Positions 1 to 6,350 of a stretch of DNA of 8,546 bases are shown piece by piece. Position numbers and translations under genes: made by a program. Source of the DNA: Bacteroidales bacterium. GTDB taxonomy: Bacteria > Bacteroidota > Bacteroidia > Bacteroidales > Bacteroidaceae. The stretch lies in the NCBI GenBank assembly GCA_004552195.1, contig SFPC01000079.1:1-8546 (forward strand). Direction: 5' to 3'. Under the pieces are notes generated by a model that was not told the origin of the DNA, ran no database searches, and saw only the letters and a program-made list of their open reading frames with translations. Each line of letters opens with the position of its first letter. Position 1 is the first letter of the stretch.

Positions 1-18
1 GTTTTGCAGCATCAAAAA

Positions 19-62
19 GGCAGGCCCGCCCCACCCGAAGGCTTGCCGCCCCCCGTTCTTTT
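19..62 (+). terminator. Possible terminator of a gene upstream of the window
   Basis: Bases 19-26 (GGCAGGCC) can pair with 40-47 (GGCTTGCC), with one G-U pair in the + strand RNA. A short C-run and then a T-rich stretch (GTTCTTTT, 55-62) follow. A gene ending just left of the window could stop here. The C-run between stem and T-tract makes it an imperfect intrinsic terminator. In the other direction the stem is followed by five T's, but no minus-strand gene lies to its right that would need it. Confidence 0.3.
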
Positions 63-80
63 CATGAGAGGTTTCTCATG
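63..80. promoter_or_regulatory. Perfect 7-bp palindrome, operator-like
   Basis: CATGAGA (63-69) and TCTCATG (74-80) are perfect inverted repeats around a 4-base centre, GGTT. It stands alone between the possible upstream terminator and the AT-rich block ahead of the fructan operon, about 300 bases before the GH32 start. It could be a dimeric regulator site or a small RNA hairpin. The sequence alone does not tell which, and no matching regulator is encoded in the window. Confidence 0.3.
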
Positions 81-92
81 GCGCATATTGAA

Positions 93-178
93 GATTAGTA
101 ATTTAGATTGGAACAGTTTAGAATTGTGAGGTTAAGAGTATTGGTATTAGGGTGGAAAAGATTGTATTAGGTTTAACG
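93..178 (+). promoter_or_regulatory. AT-rich control region of the fructan operon with short direct repeats
   Basis: This stretch is much richer in A/T than what flanks it and holds recurring motifs. TTTAGATTG (102-110) and TTTAGAATTG (117-126) are spaced 15 bases apart. GTATTGG (138-144) overlaps GTATTAGG (144-151), and GTATTAGG returns exactly at 164-171, 20 bases or about two helical turns later. TAGGTTTA (168-175) is one base off the Bacteroidetes -7 element TAnnTTTG, but no TTTG stands at the expected -33 distance. The most natural reading is the promoter/operator region of the downstream operon, with a transcript start near 180. The regulator is not in the window. Confidence 0.35.
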
Positions 179-376
179 GACCGGCCGCCGTGCCGGTCGA
201 CAAGCGCTGTGCGCAGGTTATGAGGTTCGGGGCGAGTGAGCCCGCGATTGCTGCCCCGGGCGAAGCCTTTTGCCGTTTGGCGGCATCGGGGGAACCTCTG
301 CTCCTGAACTCTCGTAGCCTGGGCCCGGACGCCTTGAATCTTGAAAAACGAAAAGCATCAAAACACCTTGACAAAT
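179..376 (+). other. GC-rich leader with several hairpins, no gene seen
   Basis: I find no convincing gene in this stretch. It holds predicted hairpins: 179-185 with 192-198 (GACCGGC/GCCGGTC, perfect, 6-base loop), 228-233 with 253-258 (CGGGGC/GCCCCG), 271-275 with 281-285 (TGCCG/CGGCA), and a longer-range pair GAGGTTC (222-228) with GAACCTC (292-298). The second and last of these share base 228. An open frame from 190 through this stretch has no recognisable protein character and runs out of frame into the GH32 gene. It could be the structured 5' untranslated region of the operon. It matches no riboswitch that I recognise. Confidence 0.35.
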
Positions 377-2218
377 ATGAAAACGATAAAACACATTGTC
401 GCGTCGCTGTTTCTCTTCGGCGCGATGGCGTACGCCCCCTCGGCATCGGCCGAGAATGGCATCGAAATCAACCACCTGGGGATAAACAACACCCTCGTGA
501 GAGTGACCGGCCCCAGCAGGTACCTGCTGCTTCCCATACAGGAAGACGCCGAAGAAGCACGGGTAAGGGTTATGCTCGACGGAGAGGTCCACCAGAACCT
601 CAACATCCGCCTGGCACGCAACCGCGTGGACTATTTCGTGCCGCTGGACCTTGCCTCGTTCAAGGGCCGCCACGTGATGCTCAACATCGTGACGACGCAA
701 AACCGCTCCTCCCTGCGCGAGGCCAAGGAGAATGCCTGCTGGAAGGACATGAAGCTGTCCGACACGTTCGACACCACCAACCGCGAGAAATACAGGCCCG
801 CCTTCCACCACACCCCGCTGTACGGATGGATGAACGACCCCAACGGCATGTTCTACAAGGACGGTGTGTGGCACCTCTACTACCAGTGGAACCCCTACGG
901 GTCGAAGTGGCAGAACATGACGTGGGGACATTCAACCTCCAAGGACCTGCTCAAGTGGGAACACCAGCCCACGGCCATCGAGGTTGACGGACTGGGCAGC
1001 ATCTTCAGCGGCAGCTCAGTGGTCGACACGGCCAATACGGCCGGCTTCGGCAAGGATGCCGTGGTGGCACTCTATACATCGTGCGACGTCAGCCAGATGC
1101 AGAGCATGGCCTACAGCAACGACGGGGGCATCACCTTCCAGCGTTATCCGGGCAACCCCATCATCACGCTCGAGAGCGAGGCCCGCGACCCGAACATGTT
1201 CTGGGACAACGAAGCGAAACAGTGGGTGCTCACCCTGGCCCATGCCCTGGAGCACGAGTACCTCTTCTTCACCTCGCCCGACCTGAAGACCTGGACGCTC
1301 CAGAGCGCATTCGGCAAGGGCGAAGGCGCACAGGGCGGTGTCTGGGAGTGCCCCGACCTGTTCAAGCTGAAGGTGGACGGCACCGGCGAGGAGAAATGGG
1401 CACTCATCTGCAACCTCAACCCCGGCGGCCCCTTCGGCGGCAGTGCCACGCAGTACTTCATCGGCGACTTCGACGGCAAGACGTTCAAGGCCGACACCGA
1501 CGCTTCGGGACGCATCGCCACCAAGTGGATGGACTTCGGCAAGGACCACTACGCTACCGTGAGCTGGTCGGGCACTTCGCCGGACCGCCGCACCGTCATC
1601 GGCTGGATGAGCAACTGGCAGTATGCGGCCGAAGTGCCGACCAAGCAGTTCCGCAGCGCAAACACGCTTCCGCGCGACCTGAGGCTCTTCCGCGCCCCCG
1701 ACGGACAGGTCTACCTCGCCTCGGCGCCTTCGCCCGAACTCACGGCACTGCGCGGCGGCCTGGCAGCTAACGTCAGGAAGGCTTCCGTGGGCAGCAAGGG
1801 ACGTGCCTACAGCCTCCCGACCGCCAACGGCGGCATCTGCGAAATCGTCTTCGACCTGGATGGCCGCAAGGCCGACTCGCTGACCGTCAACCTCGCCAAC
1901 AAGGCCGGAGAGAAGGTGGTGCTCACTTACCGCACACAGGACCACACGCTCGCGTTCGACCGCCGCAACAGCGGACTCAAGGATTTCAGCCAGGACTTCC
2001 CCGCCGTCACCGTGGCCCCGACCTTCGAGGACGGGAAGAAAGTGTCGCTGCGCATCTTCATCGACAAGTCGAGCATGGAGGTCTTCGGCGACGACGGCCG
2101 CTTCGTGATGACCAACCTCGTGTTCCCCACCACGCCCTACACCTCGCTGTCGTTCACCTCTCACGGCGGCAGTTCGAAAGTGAGCAACCTCAAGATTTAT
2201 TCCCTCAAGGAGCAGTAA
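377..2218 (+). CDS. Secreted GH32 fructan hydrolase (levanase/inulinase/invertase family)
   Basis: A 613-residue glycoside hydrolase family 32 enzyme that cleaves beta-fructosidic bonds in fructans or sucrose and releases fructose. The start at 377 was chosen over a TTG at 341 because it opens directly into a signal peptide: KTIKH, a hydrophobic core, then cleavage near SASA/ENG, with no lipobox cysteine. Location is therefore periplasmic or exported. Residues about 25-110 form the beta-rich N-terminal extension seen in Bacteroidetes GH32 proteins (DUF4980-like). The five-bladed catalytic domain follows, with WMNDPNG (nucleophile Asp154), FSGSS (about 210), RDP (transition-state Asp271) and WECPDLF (acid/base Glu324). 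The C-terminal beta-sandwich has the family's SSMEVFGDDG motif near 565. All catalytic residues are present. It is the first gene of an operon with a sugar transporter and a fructokinase. Linkage preference and exo or endo mode cannot be read from the sequence, though the absence of a lipoprotein signal favours a periplasmic exo-acting enzyme. Confidence 0.95.
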   Translation: MKTIKHIVASLFLFGAMAYAPSASAENGIEINHLGINNTLVRVTGPSRYLLLPIQEDAEEARVRVMLDGEVHQNLNIRLARNRVDYFVPLDLASFKGRHVMLNIVTTQNRSSLREAKENACWKDMKLSDTFDTTNREKYRPAFHHTPLYGWMNDPNGMFYKDGVWHLYYQWNPYGSKWQNMTWGHSTSKDLLKWEHQPTAIEVDGLGSIFSGSSVVDTANTAGFGKDAVVALYTSCDVSQMQSMAYSNDGGITFQRYPGNPIITLESEARDPNMFWDNEAKQWVLTLAHALEHEYLFFTSPDLKTWTLQSAFGKGEGAQGGVWECPDLFKLKVDGTGEEKWALICNLNPGGPFGGSATQYFIGDFDGKTFKADTDASGRIATKWMDFGKDHYATVSWSGTSPDRRTVIGWMSNWQYAAEVPTKQFRSANTLPRDLRLFRAPDGQVYLASAPSPELTALRGGLAANVRKASVGSKGRAYSLPTANGGICEIVFDLDGRKADSLTVNLANKAGEKVVLTYRTQDHTLAFDRRNSGLKDFSQDFPAVTVAPTFEDGKKVSLRIFIDKSSMEVFGDDGRFVMTNLVFPTTPYTSLSFTSHGGSSKVSNLKIYSLKEQ

Positions 2219-2224
2219 AAACAA

Positions 2225-2261
2225 GCGGCTCCGGCATTCCCGGGCGGACTCCCGGAGCCGC
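2225..2261 (+). other. Intercistronic hairpin between GH32 and transporter genes
   Basis: GCGGCTCCGG (2225-2234) pairs perfectly with CCGGAGCCGC (2252-2261), a 10-bp GC-rich stem with a 17-base loop. It begins 6 bases after the GH32 stop and ends 23 bases before the transporter start. AAAAGCATAAG, not a T-run, follows it on the + strand, so it is not a classical terminator for the operon. It may protect the upstream mRNA end or mark a processing site that sets the GH32-to-transporter ratio. In the minus direction it is followed by TTGTTTTTAC, but no minus-strand gene is there. Confidence 0.55.
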
Positions 2262-2284
2262 AAAAGCATAAGTTTCTTATCATT

Positions 2285-3466
2285 ATGGCTCAATCACTCG
2301 TAACCAACCGAAAATCATTCCTGATGCAGATCATCCCCGTGATGCTTTGCTTCTTCGCCATGGGCTTTGTCGACCTGGTGGGCACCGCGTCGAACTATGT
2401 GCAGAAAGACCTCGCGCTGACCGACTCCGAGGCCAACCTCTTCCCTTCGCTCGTTTTCTTCTGGTTTCTCATCTTTTCAGTGCCCACGGGCATGCTGATG
2501 AACCGCATCGGGCGCAAGCGCACGGTGCTGGTGAGCCTGGTGGTCACCACGGCTTCGCTCGTCGTCCCCCTCTTCGGCGACAGCTACGGGGTGATGCTCG
2601 TGGCGTTCTCGTTGCTCGGCATCGGCAATGCCATCATGCAGACCTCGCTCAACCCCTTGGTGACTAACCTCATAGGAGGCGACAAGCTGGCTTCGACCCT
2701 GACGTTCGGACAGTTTGTCAAGGCCATCGCCTCCTTCCTCGCCCCCGTCATAGCGGCCTGGGCCGCCACCACCGCCTTCCCCACCTTCGGGCTGGGCTGG
2801 CGTGCCCTCTTCGTGGTCTACGCCCTGGTGAGCTGCCTGTCCATCTCGCTGCTGGCGGCCACGCCCATCGAGGAGGAACAGCCCGACAAGGCCTCGGGCG
2901 TGGCAGAGTGCCTGAAACTGCTGGCCAACCCCTTCGTCCTCTTCTGCTTCCTGGGCATCATGTGCCATGTGGGCATCGACGTCGGCACCAACACGACGGC
3001 GCCCAAAATCATCATGGAGCGGCTCCACCTGCCGCTGGAGGACGCAAGCTTCGCCACGGGGGTCTACTTCATCTTCCGTACCGCCGGCTGTTTCCTGGGT
3101 GCGCTGCTGCTGCGCGTCCTTTCGCCGAAGGTGTTCCTGGTCGTCAGCACCCTGTTCATGCTTGCCGGCATGTGCATTCTCTTTGTCGGCCACTCGCTGC
3201 TCCCTCTCTATGCGGGCATCGCGTTCATCGGTTTCGGCAACTCGAACGTCTTTTCCATCATCTTCGCCCAGGCGCTGCTCCATGCGCCGCGCGAGCGCAA
3301 CGAGGTGTCGGGCCTGATGATCATGGGCCTCTTCGGAGGCACGGTATTCCCACTGGCCATGGGCTTTGCGGCCGACAGCTTCGGACAGGCCGGCTCGGTG
3401 GCCGTGATGACCGTTGGCGTAGCTTATCTGATGGGCTACGCGCTTAAACTCAAGAAAGCAAATTAA
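2285..3466 (+). CDS. MFS sugar transporter, FHS (fucose permease) family, probable fructose importer
   Basis: A 393-residue inner-membrane protein of the major facilitator superfamily with about 12 hydrophobic segments. The N-terminus, MGFVDLVGTASNYVQKD at 26-42, resembles the fucose/glucose/galactose permease (FHS) branch, which works by proton symport. The loop between helices 2 and 3 carries the MFS signature GMLMNRIGRKRT (69-80). A charged central loop (PIEEEQPDKA, near 194) separates the two six-helix halves. The start codon follows an A/T-rich stretch (AGTTTCTTATCATT) as is usual in this phylum. It sits 66 bases after the GH32 gene and 78 before the fructokinase. Bacteroides fructan loci carry the same trio, with this transporter taking up the fructose set free by GH32 enzymes, so fructose is the inferred substrate. 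Sucrose or another hexose cannot be excluded from sequence alone. Confidence 0.9.
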   Translation: MAQSLVTNRKSFLMQIIPVMLCFFAMGFVDLVGTASNYVQKDLALTDSEANLFPSLVFFWFLIFSVPTGMLMNRIGRKRTVLVSLVVTTASLVVPLFGDSYGVMLVAFSLLGIGNAIMQTSLNPLVTNLIGGDKLASTLTFGQFVKAIASFLAPVIAAWAATTAFPTFGLGWRALFVVYALVSCLSISLLAATPIEEEQPDKASGVAECLKLLANPFVLFCFLGIMCHVGIDVGTNTTAPKIIMERLHLPLEDASFATGVYFIFRTAGCFLGALLLRVLSPKVFLVVSTLFMLAGMCILFVGHSLLPLYAGIAFIGFGNSNVFSIIFAQALLHAPRERNEVSGLMIMGLFGGTVFPLAMGFAADSFGQAGSVAVMTVGVAYLMGYALKLKKAN

Positions 3467-3544
3467 CAAGACGGCGGATGCAGGAGCAGATGCCGCAATA
3501 TGCTAAGGAAATTTCCACAAATCTCAGTTACAACATTCACTATC

Positions 3545-4423
3545 ATGAAAAATATCGTAGTAGGTATGGGCGAGGCCCTTTGGGACATCCTGCCCGAAGG
3601 CAAGAAAATCGGAGGCGCTCCCGCCAACTTTGCCTATCATGTTTCACAGTTCGGCTTGCCGAGCTGCGTGGTCAGCGCAGTGGGCAACGATTCCTTGGGT
3701 AAGGAAATCGTGGACAACCTCACGTCCAAGGGACTGAACCACCACATCAACGAGGTGCCCTATCCCACGGGCACTGTGCAGGTCGAAATCGACCAGGCGG
3801 GCATCCCGCAGTACGACATCAAGGAGAATGTGGCCTGGGACAACATCCCCTATACCGCCTCGCTCCGCGAACTTGCCCAGAACACGCGCGCCTTCTGCTT
3901 CGGCTCGCTGGCCCAGCGCAACGTGGTGTCGCGCGAAACCATCCAGAGCTACCTCGACGCCATGCCGCAGACCGACGACACGCTCGTGGTCTTCGACGTG
4001 AACCTGCGTCAGGGATTCTACTCCAAGGAAATCCTCTGCACGTCGATGCAGCGATGCAACATCCTGAAAATCAACGACGAGGAACTGGTGACCGTGAGCC
4101 GCATGTTCGGCTATCCGGGCATAGACCTCCAGGACAAGTGCTGGATCTTGCTCGGCAAGTACAACCTCCGCATGCTCATTCTCACCTGTGGCATCAACGG
4201 CAGCTACGTCTTCACGCCCGGCCACGTGTCGTTCCAGCCCACGCCCTCGGTAGAGGTGGCCGACACGGTCGGTGCCGGCGACAGCTTCACGGCGGCCTTC
4301 ATCGCGTCGCTCCTGCGCGGCAAGAGCGTGGCCGAGGCCCACAAGGTGGCTGTCGAAACCTCGGCTTTCGTGTGCACTAAGAATGGGGCCATGCCCATCC
4401 TCCCGCCGGAAATCACCGCCTGA
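3545..4423 (+). CDS. Fructokinase, PfkB/ribokinase family
   Basis: A 292-residue cytoplasmic sugar kinase that would convert fructose plus ATP to fructose 6-phosphate (or 1-phosphate) after import. The N-terminal substrate-binding signature GGAPANFAYH is at 23-32. A conserved DVNLRQGFY stretch lies mid-protein, and the PfkB signature DTVGAGDSF (240-248) holds the anion hole GAGD (243-246) and catalytic base Asp246. The start at 3545 was preferred over an in-frame ATG at 3500 because the family begins with the first beta strand (MKNIVVGMGEALWD) and the upstream 15 residues have no counterpart. Length is normal for the family. It is the last gene of the fructan operon and is followed by a strong terminator. 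The GGAPANFA motif and the GH32 neighbour support fructose rather than ribose or adenosine as substrate. Confidence 0.92.
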   Translation: MKNIVVGMGEALWDILPEGKKIGGAPANFAYHVSQFGLPSCVVSAVGNDSLGKEIVDNLTSKGLNHHINEVPYPTGTVQVEIDQAGIPQYDIKENVAWDNIPYTASLRELAQNTRAFCFGSLAQRNVVSRETIQSYLDAMPQTDDTLVVFDVNLRQGFYSKEILCTSMQRCNILKINDEELVTVSRMFGYPGIDLQDKCWILLGKYNLRMLILTCGINGSYVFTPGHVSFQPTPSVEVADTVGAGDSFTAAFIASLLRGKSVAEAHKVAVETSAFVCTKNGAMPILPPEITA

Positions 4424-4481
4424 TGCGTTCCCGGCCCGCGCTCCCGCGCCGCGCCTGAACCGCGCGACGAACGGCCTTCGC

Positions 4482-4561
4482 AAGTCGGCACATAGAATTT
4501 TCAGTCGCAGGCTTTGTTTGTTCAATCCCTGCTTCCGGAAATCCTATGTGCCGACTTCTTT
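4482..4561 (+). terminator. Terminator of the fructan operon
   Basis: AAGTCGGCACATAG (4482-4495) and CTATGTGCCGACTT (4544-4557) form a perfect 14-bp inverted repeat. The 48-base loop can fold further through GCAGG (4507-4511) with CCTGC (4528-4532). The right arm runs into CTTCTTTTGTC, giving a T-rich tail on the + strand. It lies about 60 bases after the fructokinase stop and before a convergent gene. The long loop is unusual for an intrinsic terminator. The interval 4424-4627 contains no gene; its first 50 bases are very GC-rich. Confidence 0.6.
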
Positions 4562-4627
4562 TGTCTATGCCGCGGAATGGATTTTCCCGCCTGCCCTGTC
4601 ACAGGGTAGGGGCACTATCTTTTTCTG

Positions 4628-5395
4628 CTATTCAAAGTTCTGTTCGTCCGTCACCCGGCCTTCGGCATCCACCGTGCGCCAATGGGTGATGTTGCGCGCC
4701 TCTGACGAAATGCGTACGCCGCATTTCGTCAGCTTGCGCCCGTTCGCTGCATAGGGAATGGCGTAGCCTTTGTCATCTATCTGCGCCAGGGCGTGCTCCA
4801 CGCTGTCGTCCACCTTCAGCTCCAGGACAAAAACATCCGTCTGCGTCTGTATCACCACGTCAGCCCGGCCCAGGATGCTCTTCACCTCCGTGTCGATTTT
4901 GCTGTTCAGCAACGAGAATACCACATACATGAGCATTTTGTAGAAAGCTTCCCGTTTCTTTTTCATCATCCATTCTTTTTTGGTGATGATGTCGTAGGGA
5001 AGTCCGGCAATATAGGAACGGAGTGCCGTGAGTGCCGTTGACAAATCGCCATTCAGCAAGGCACGAGTCATAGATACGATAGTGGTGTCGCATTCCAGGC
5101 TGTCGGCATCCATCAGGTAGCTGGTCATGCTTCGAATCATGCCTTGGCGCACCTCGTGGTTGGGGAAGTGGAGGGTAAACGTATCTAACTTTCTGTCATA
5201 GCTCTGAATGGTCAGGTAGCCGCTTTGATAGAGCAGGGGAATAGGGGTTCGCGCTTTCTCACATGGCGCGTTGAATGCATCTAATGATAGTTCTGTACCG
5301 TCAAAGTCGCCTGCCGTAGGTAGCGTCGGCAGCAGCGCCTCTCTTGGATAAGCAAATGTAGGGAAATTCCCCGTTTTCTTGCAAATTTTGTCCAT
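4628..5395 (-). pseudogene. C-terminal fragment of an AAA-ATPase/PD-(D/E)XK nuclease-family protein (5' truncated)
   Basis: The 255-residue frame matches the second half of a protein family very common in Bacteroidetes: an N-terminal AAA-ATPase-like domain joined to a C-terminal PD-(D/E)XK nuclease-like domain (PDDEXK_9), usually about 500-550 residues. Family hallmarks present are PIPLLYQSGYLTI (51-63) and LHFPNHEVRQG (75-85). The nuclease core includes Glu170, GRAD with Asp179, and FVLELKVD with Glu192 and Lys194, followed by ALAQIDDKGYA. The ATPase half with its Walker A motif is absent. Upstream in frame, after about 20 unrelated residues (ALFGRKNKQID and so on), there is a stop at 5456-5458, and neither other frame carries the ATPase half. 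Similarity appears to begin near residue 9, so the break lies around 5340-5370. It may still be translated from the ATG at 5395, but without the ATPase it is probably a remnant. It overlaps nothing and converges with the fructan operon. Confidence 0.7.
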
Positions 5396-5466
5396 ATTTG
5401 AAAGACATAACCGGTCGATTTGTTTGTTTTTTCTGCCAAACAGAGCTATAAATCGTTAAGAATTTG

Positions 5467-5474
5467 TACATTTG
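5467..5474 (+). promoter_or_regulatory. Candidate -7 promoter element for the LPS kinase gene
   Basis: TACATTTG fits the Bacteroidetes -7 consensus TAnnTTTG exactly and points toward the kinase gene 150 bases downstream. No TTTG is found at the usual -33 position; the nearest earlier one, at 5423-5426, is about 40 bases away. The call therefore rests on a single element. The interval 5396-5623 has no gene. It also contains a weak inverted repeat, AGTTCAG (5577-5583) with CTGAAACT (5593-5600), just ahead of the start. Confidence 0.3.
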
Positions 5475-5623
5475 TCCGGCAGGCATATCCACTGCGCTAC
5501 GGCTGACGACCAAATCCTTGGATCTGGGAAAACGAGGCCCGCTTTTTCGGCGGTTTGCTTCGGTTTCGGTTGTATCAGTTCAGCAGCTCCGCCTGAAACT
5601 CCTTTAATCGCTTCTCACATACC

Positions 5624-6334
5624 ATGAAAATCCTGCTTAACCCCAAATATGAACATCTGCGCGACTACCTGTCGCATTTGGAAGAGCACTTTGAACAGGA
5701 AGGCCGCGAAATCCATTCGGGACGCAACTCCATCCGCACGTTGCAGGTGGAGGACTTGACGCTCTGCGTGAAGCGTTTCGCCCGAGCCACCTTCCGACGC
5801 GAGGTGCAGCAGCTGATTTACAAAACGTCGAAGGGGAAGTTGGCGTATCTGCGTCCCATGTTGTTGCGCGAACGTGGCTTTGAGAGTCCGGAGTCGGTGG
5901 CCCTGGTGCGTTACCGCCACGGCCTGTGGCACACCACGGCCTACTACGTCTGTCTGCTCTCCAACTACCGTTACCGCCTCGACCGTCTGGGTGAGGCGTC
6001 GGTGGAGGAACAGCGCGACATCACGGAGAGCTTTGCCTGTTTCGCCGCACGGCTCCACGAGCGCGGCTTTCTGCATCGCGATTTCTCGTCGTCGAACATT
6101 CTTTACGACAAGGTGGGCAATCGGTACCACTTTTCGCTTATCGACACCAACAGCATTCGTTGCGGAAGCGGCGTGAGCATCGAAACGGGCTGCCGCAACT
6201 TGGCGCAGCTCACGGGCAGCGAAGCCTTCTTTGCCCAGCTTGTCCGCGTATATGCCGCCGAGCGCAAGGCTGACCCCACGCTCTGCGCCCGGCTCGTCAA
6301 CGAGGCGCGCGGTGCCCGTCAGGCAGCGCGCTGA
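5624..6334 (+). CDS. Lipopolysaccharide core kinase, KdkA/WaaP (InaA-like) family
   Basis: A 236-residue protein of the eukaryotic-like small-molecule kinase fold that phosphorylates Kdo or heptose in the inner core of lipopolysaccharide on the cytoplasmic side of the inner membrane. Visible kinase elements are the likely ATP-binding lysine in LCVKRF (Lys50), the catalytic loop LHRDFSSSN (150-158) with Asp153 and Asn158, and the metal-binding SLIDTN (171-176) with Asp174 in place of the usual DFG. Length fits the family. The start ATGAAAATCC follows an A/C-rich stretch with no clear ribosome site. The gene stands alone, with no other LPS gene beside it, between a truncated gene on the minus strand and a 10-bp repeat array followed by a terminator. 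Which sugar it phosphorylates cannot be read from the sequence; Bacteroidetes relatives are usually named Kdo kinases. Confidence 0.82.
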   Translation: MKILLNPKYEHLRDYLSHLEEHFEQEGREIHSGRNSIRTLQVEDLTLCVKRFARATFRREVQQLIYKTSKGKLAYLRPMLLRERGFESPESVALVRYRHGLWHTTAYYVCLLSNYRYRLDRLGEASVEEQRDITESFACFAARLHERGFLHRDFSSSNILYDKVGNRYHFSLIDTNSIRCGSGVSIETGCRNLAQLTGSEAFFAQLVRVYAAERKADPTLCARLVNEARGARQAAR

Positions 6335-6350
6335 AGCTCCGCAGAGTCTT

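Noticed and set aside
211..300. tRNA-like stretch (GGTTCGGGG near 224-232)
   Set aside because: The GGTTC resembles a T-loop, but no acceptor stem, anticodon arm or CCA-end arrangement can be built around it.
341..376. TTG start giving 12 extra residues on the GH32 protein
   Set aside because: It would bury the signal peptide behind a polar extension; the ATG at 377 gives a standard signal sequence.
190..987. Open frame on the + strand starting in the leader and overlapping the GH32 gene
   Set aside because: It overlaps the signal peptide and catalytic domain in another frame, is rich in Pro/Arg/His, and shows no domain.
1016..2293. Long open frame (425 codons) antisense to the GH32 gene
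   Set aside because: It mirrors the GC-rich codon pattern of the real gene, lacks any recognisable domain, and the + strand frame carries all GH32 catalytic motifs.
2477..3469. 330-codon open frame antisense to the transporter gene
   Set aside because: Composition is dominated by His, Arg, Gln and Glu, as expected for the complement of a hydrophobic membrane-protein gene.
3500..3544. Upstream ATG adding 15 residues to the fructokinase
   Set aside because: The family starts at the first beta strand, MKNIVVGMGE, and the added residues have no family counterpart.
3644..4525. 293-codon open frame antisense to the fructokinase gene
   Set aside because: It is a shadow of the PfkB gene with no motif, and it runs into the terminator arm.
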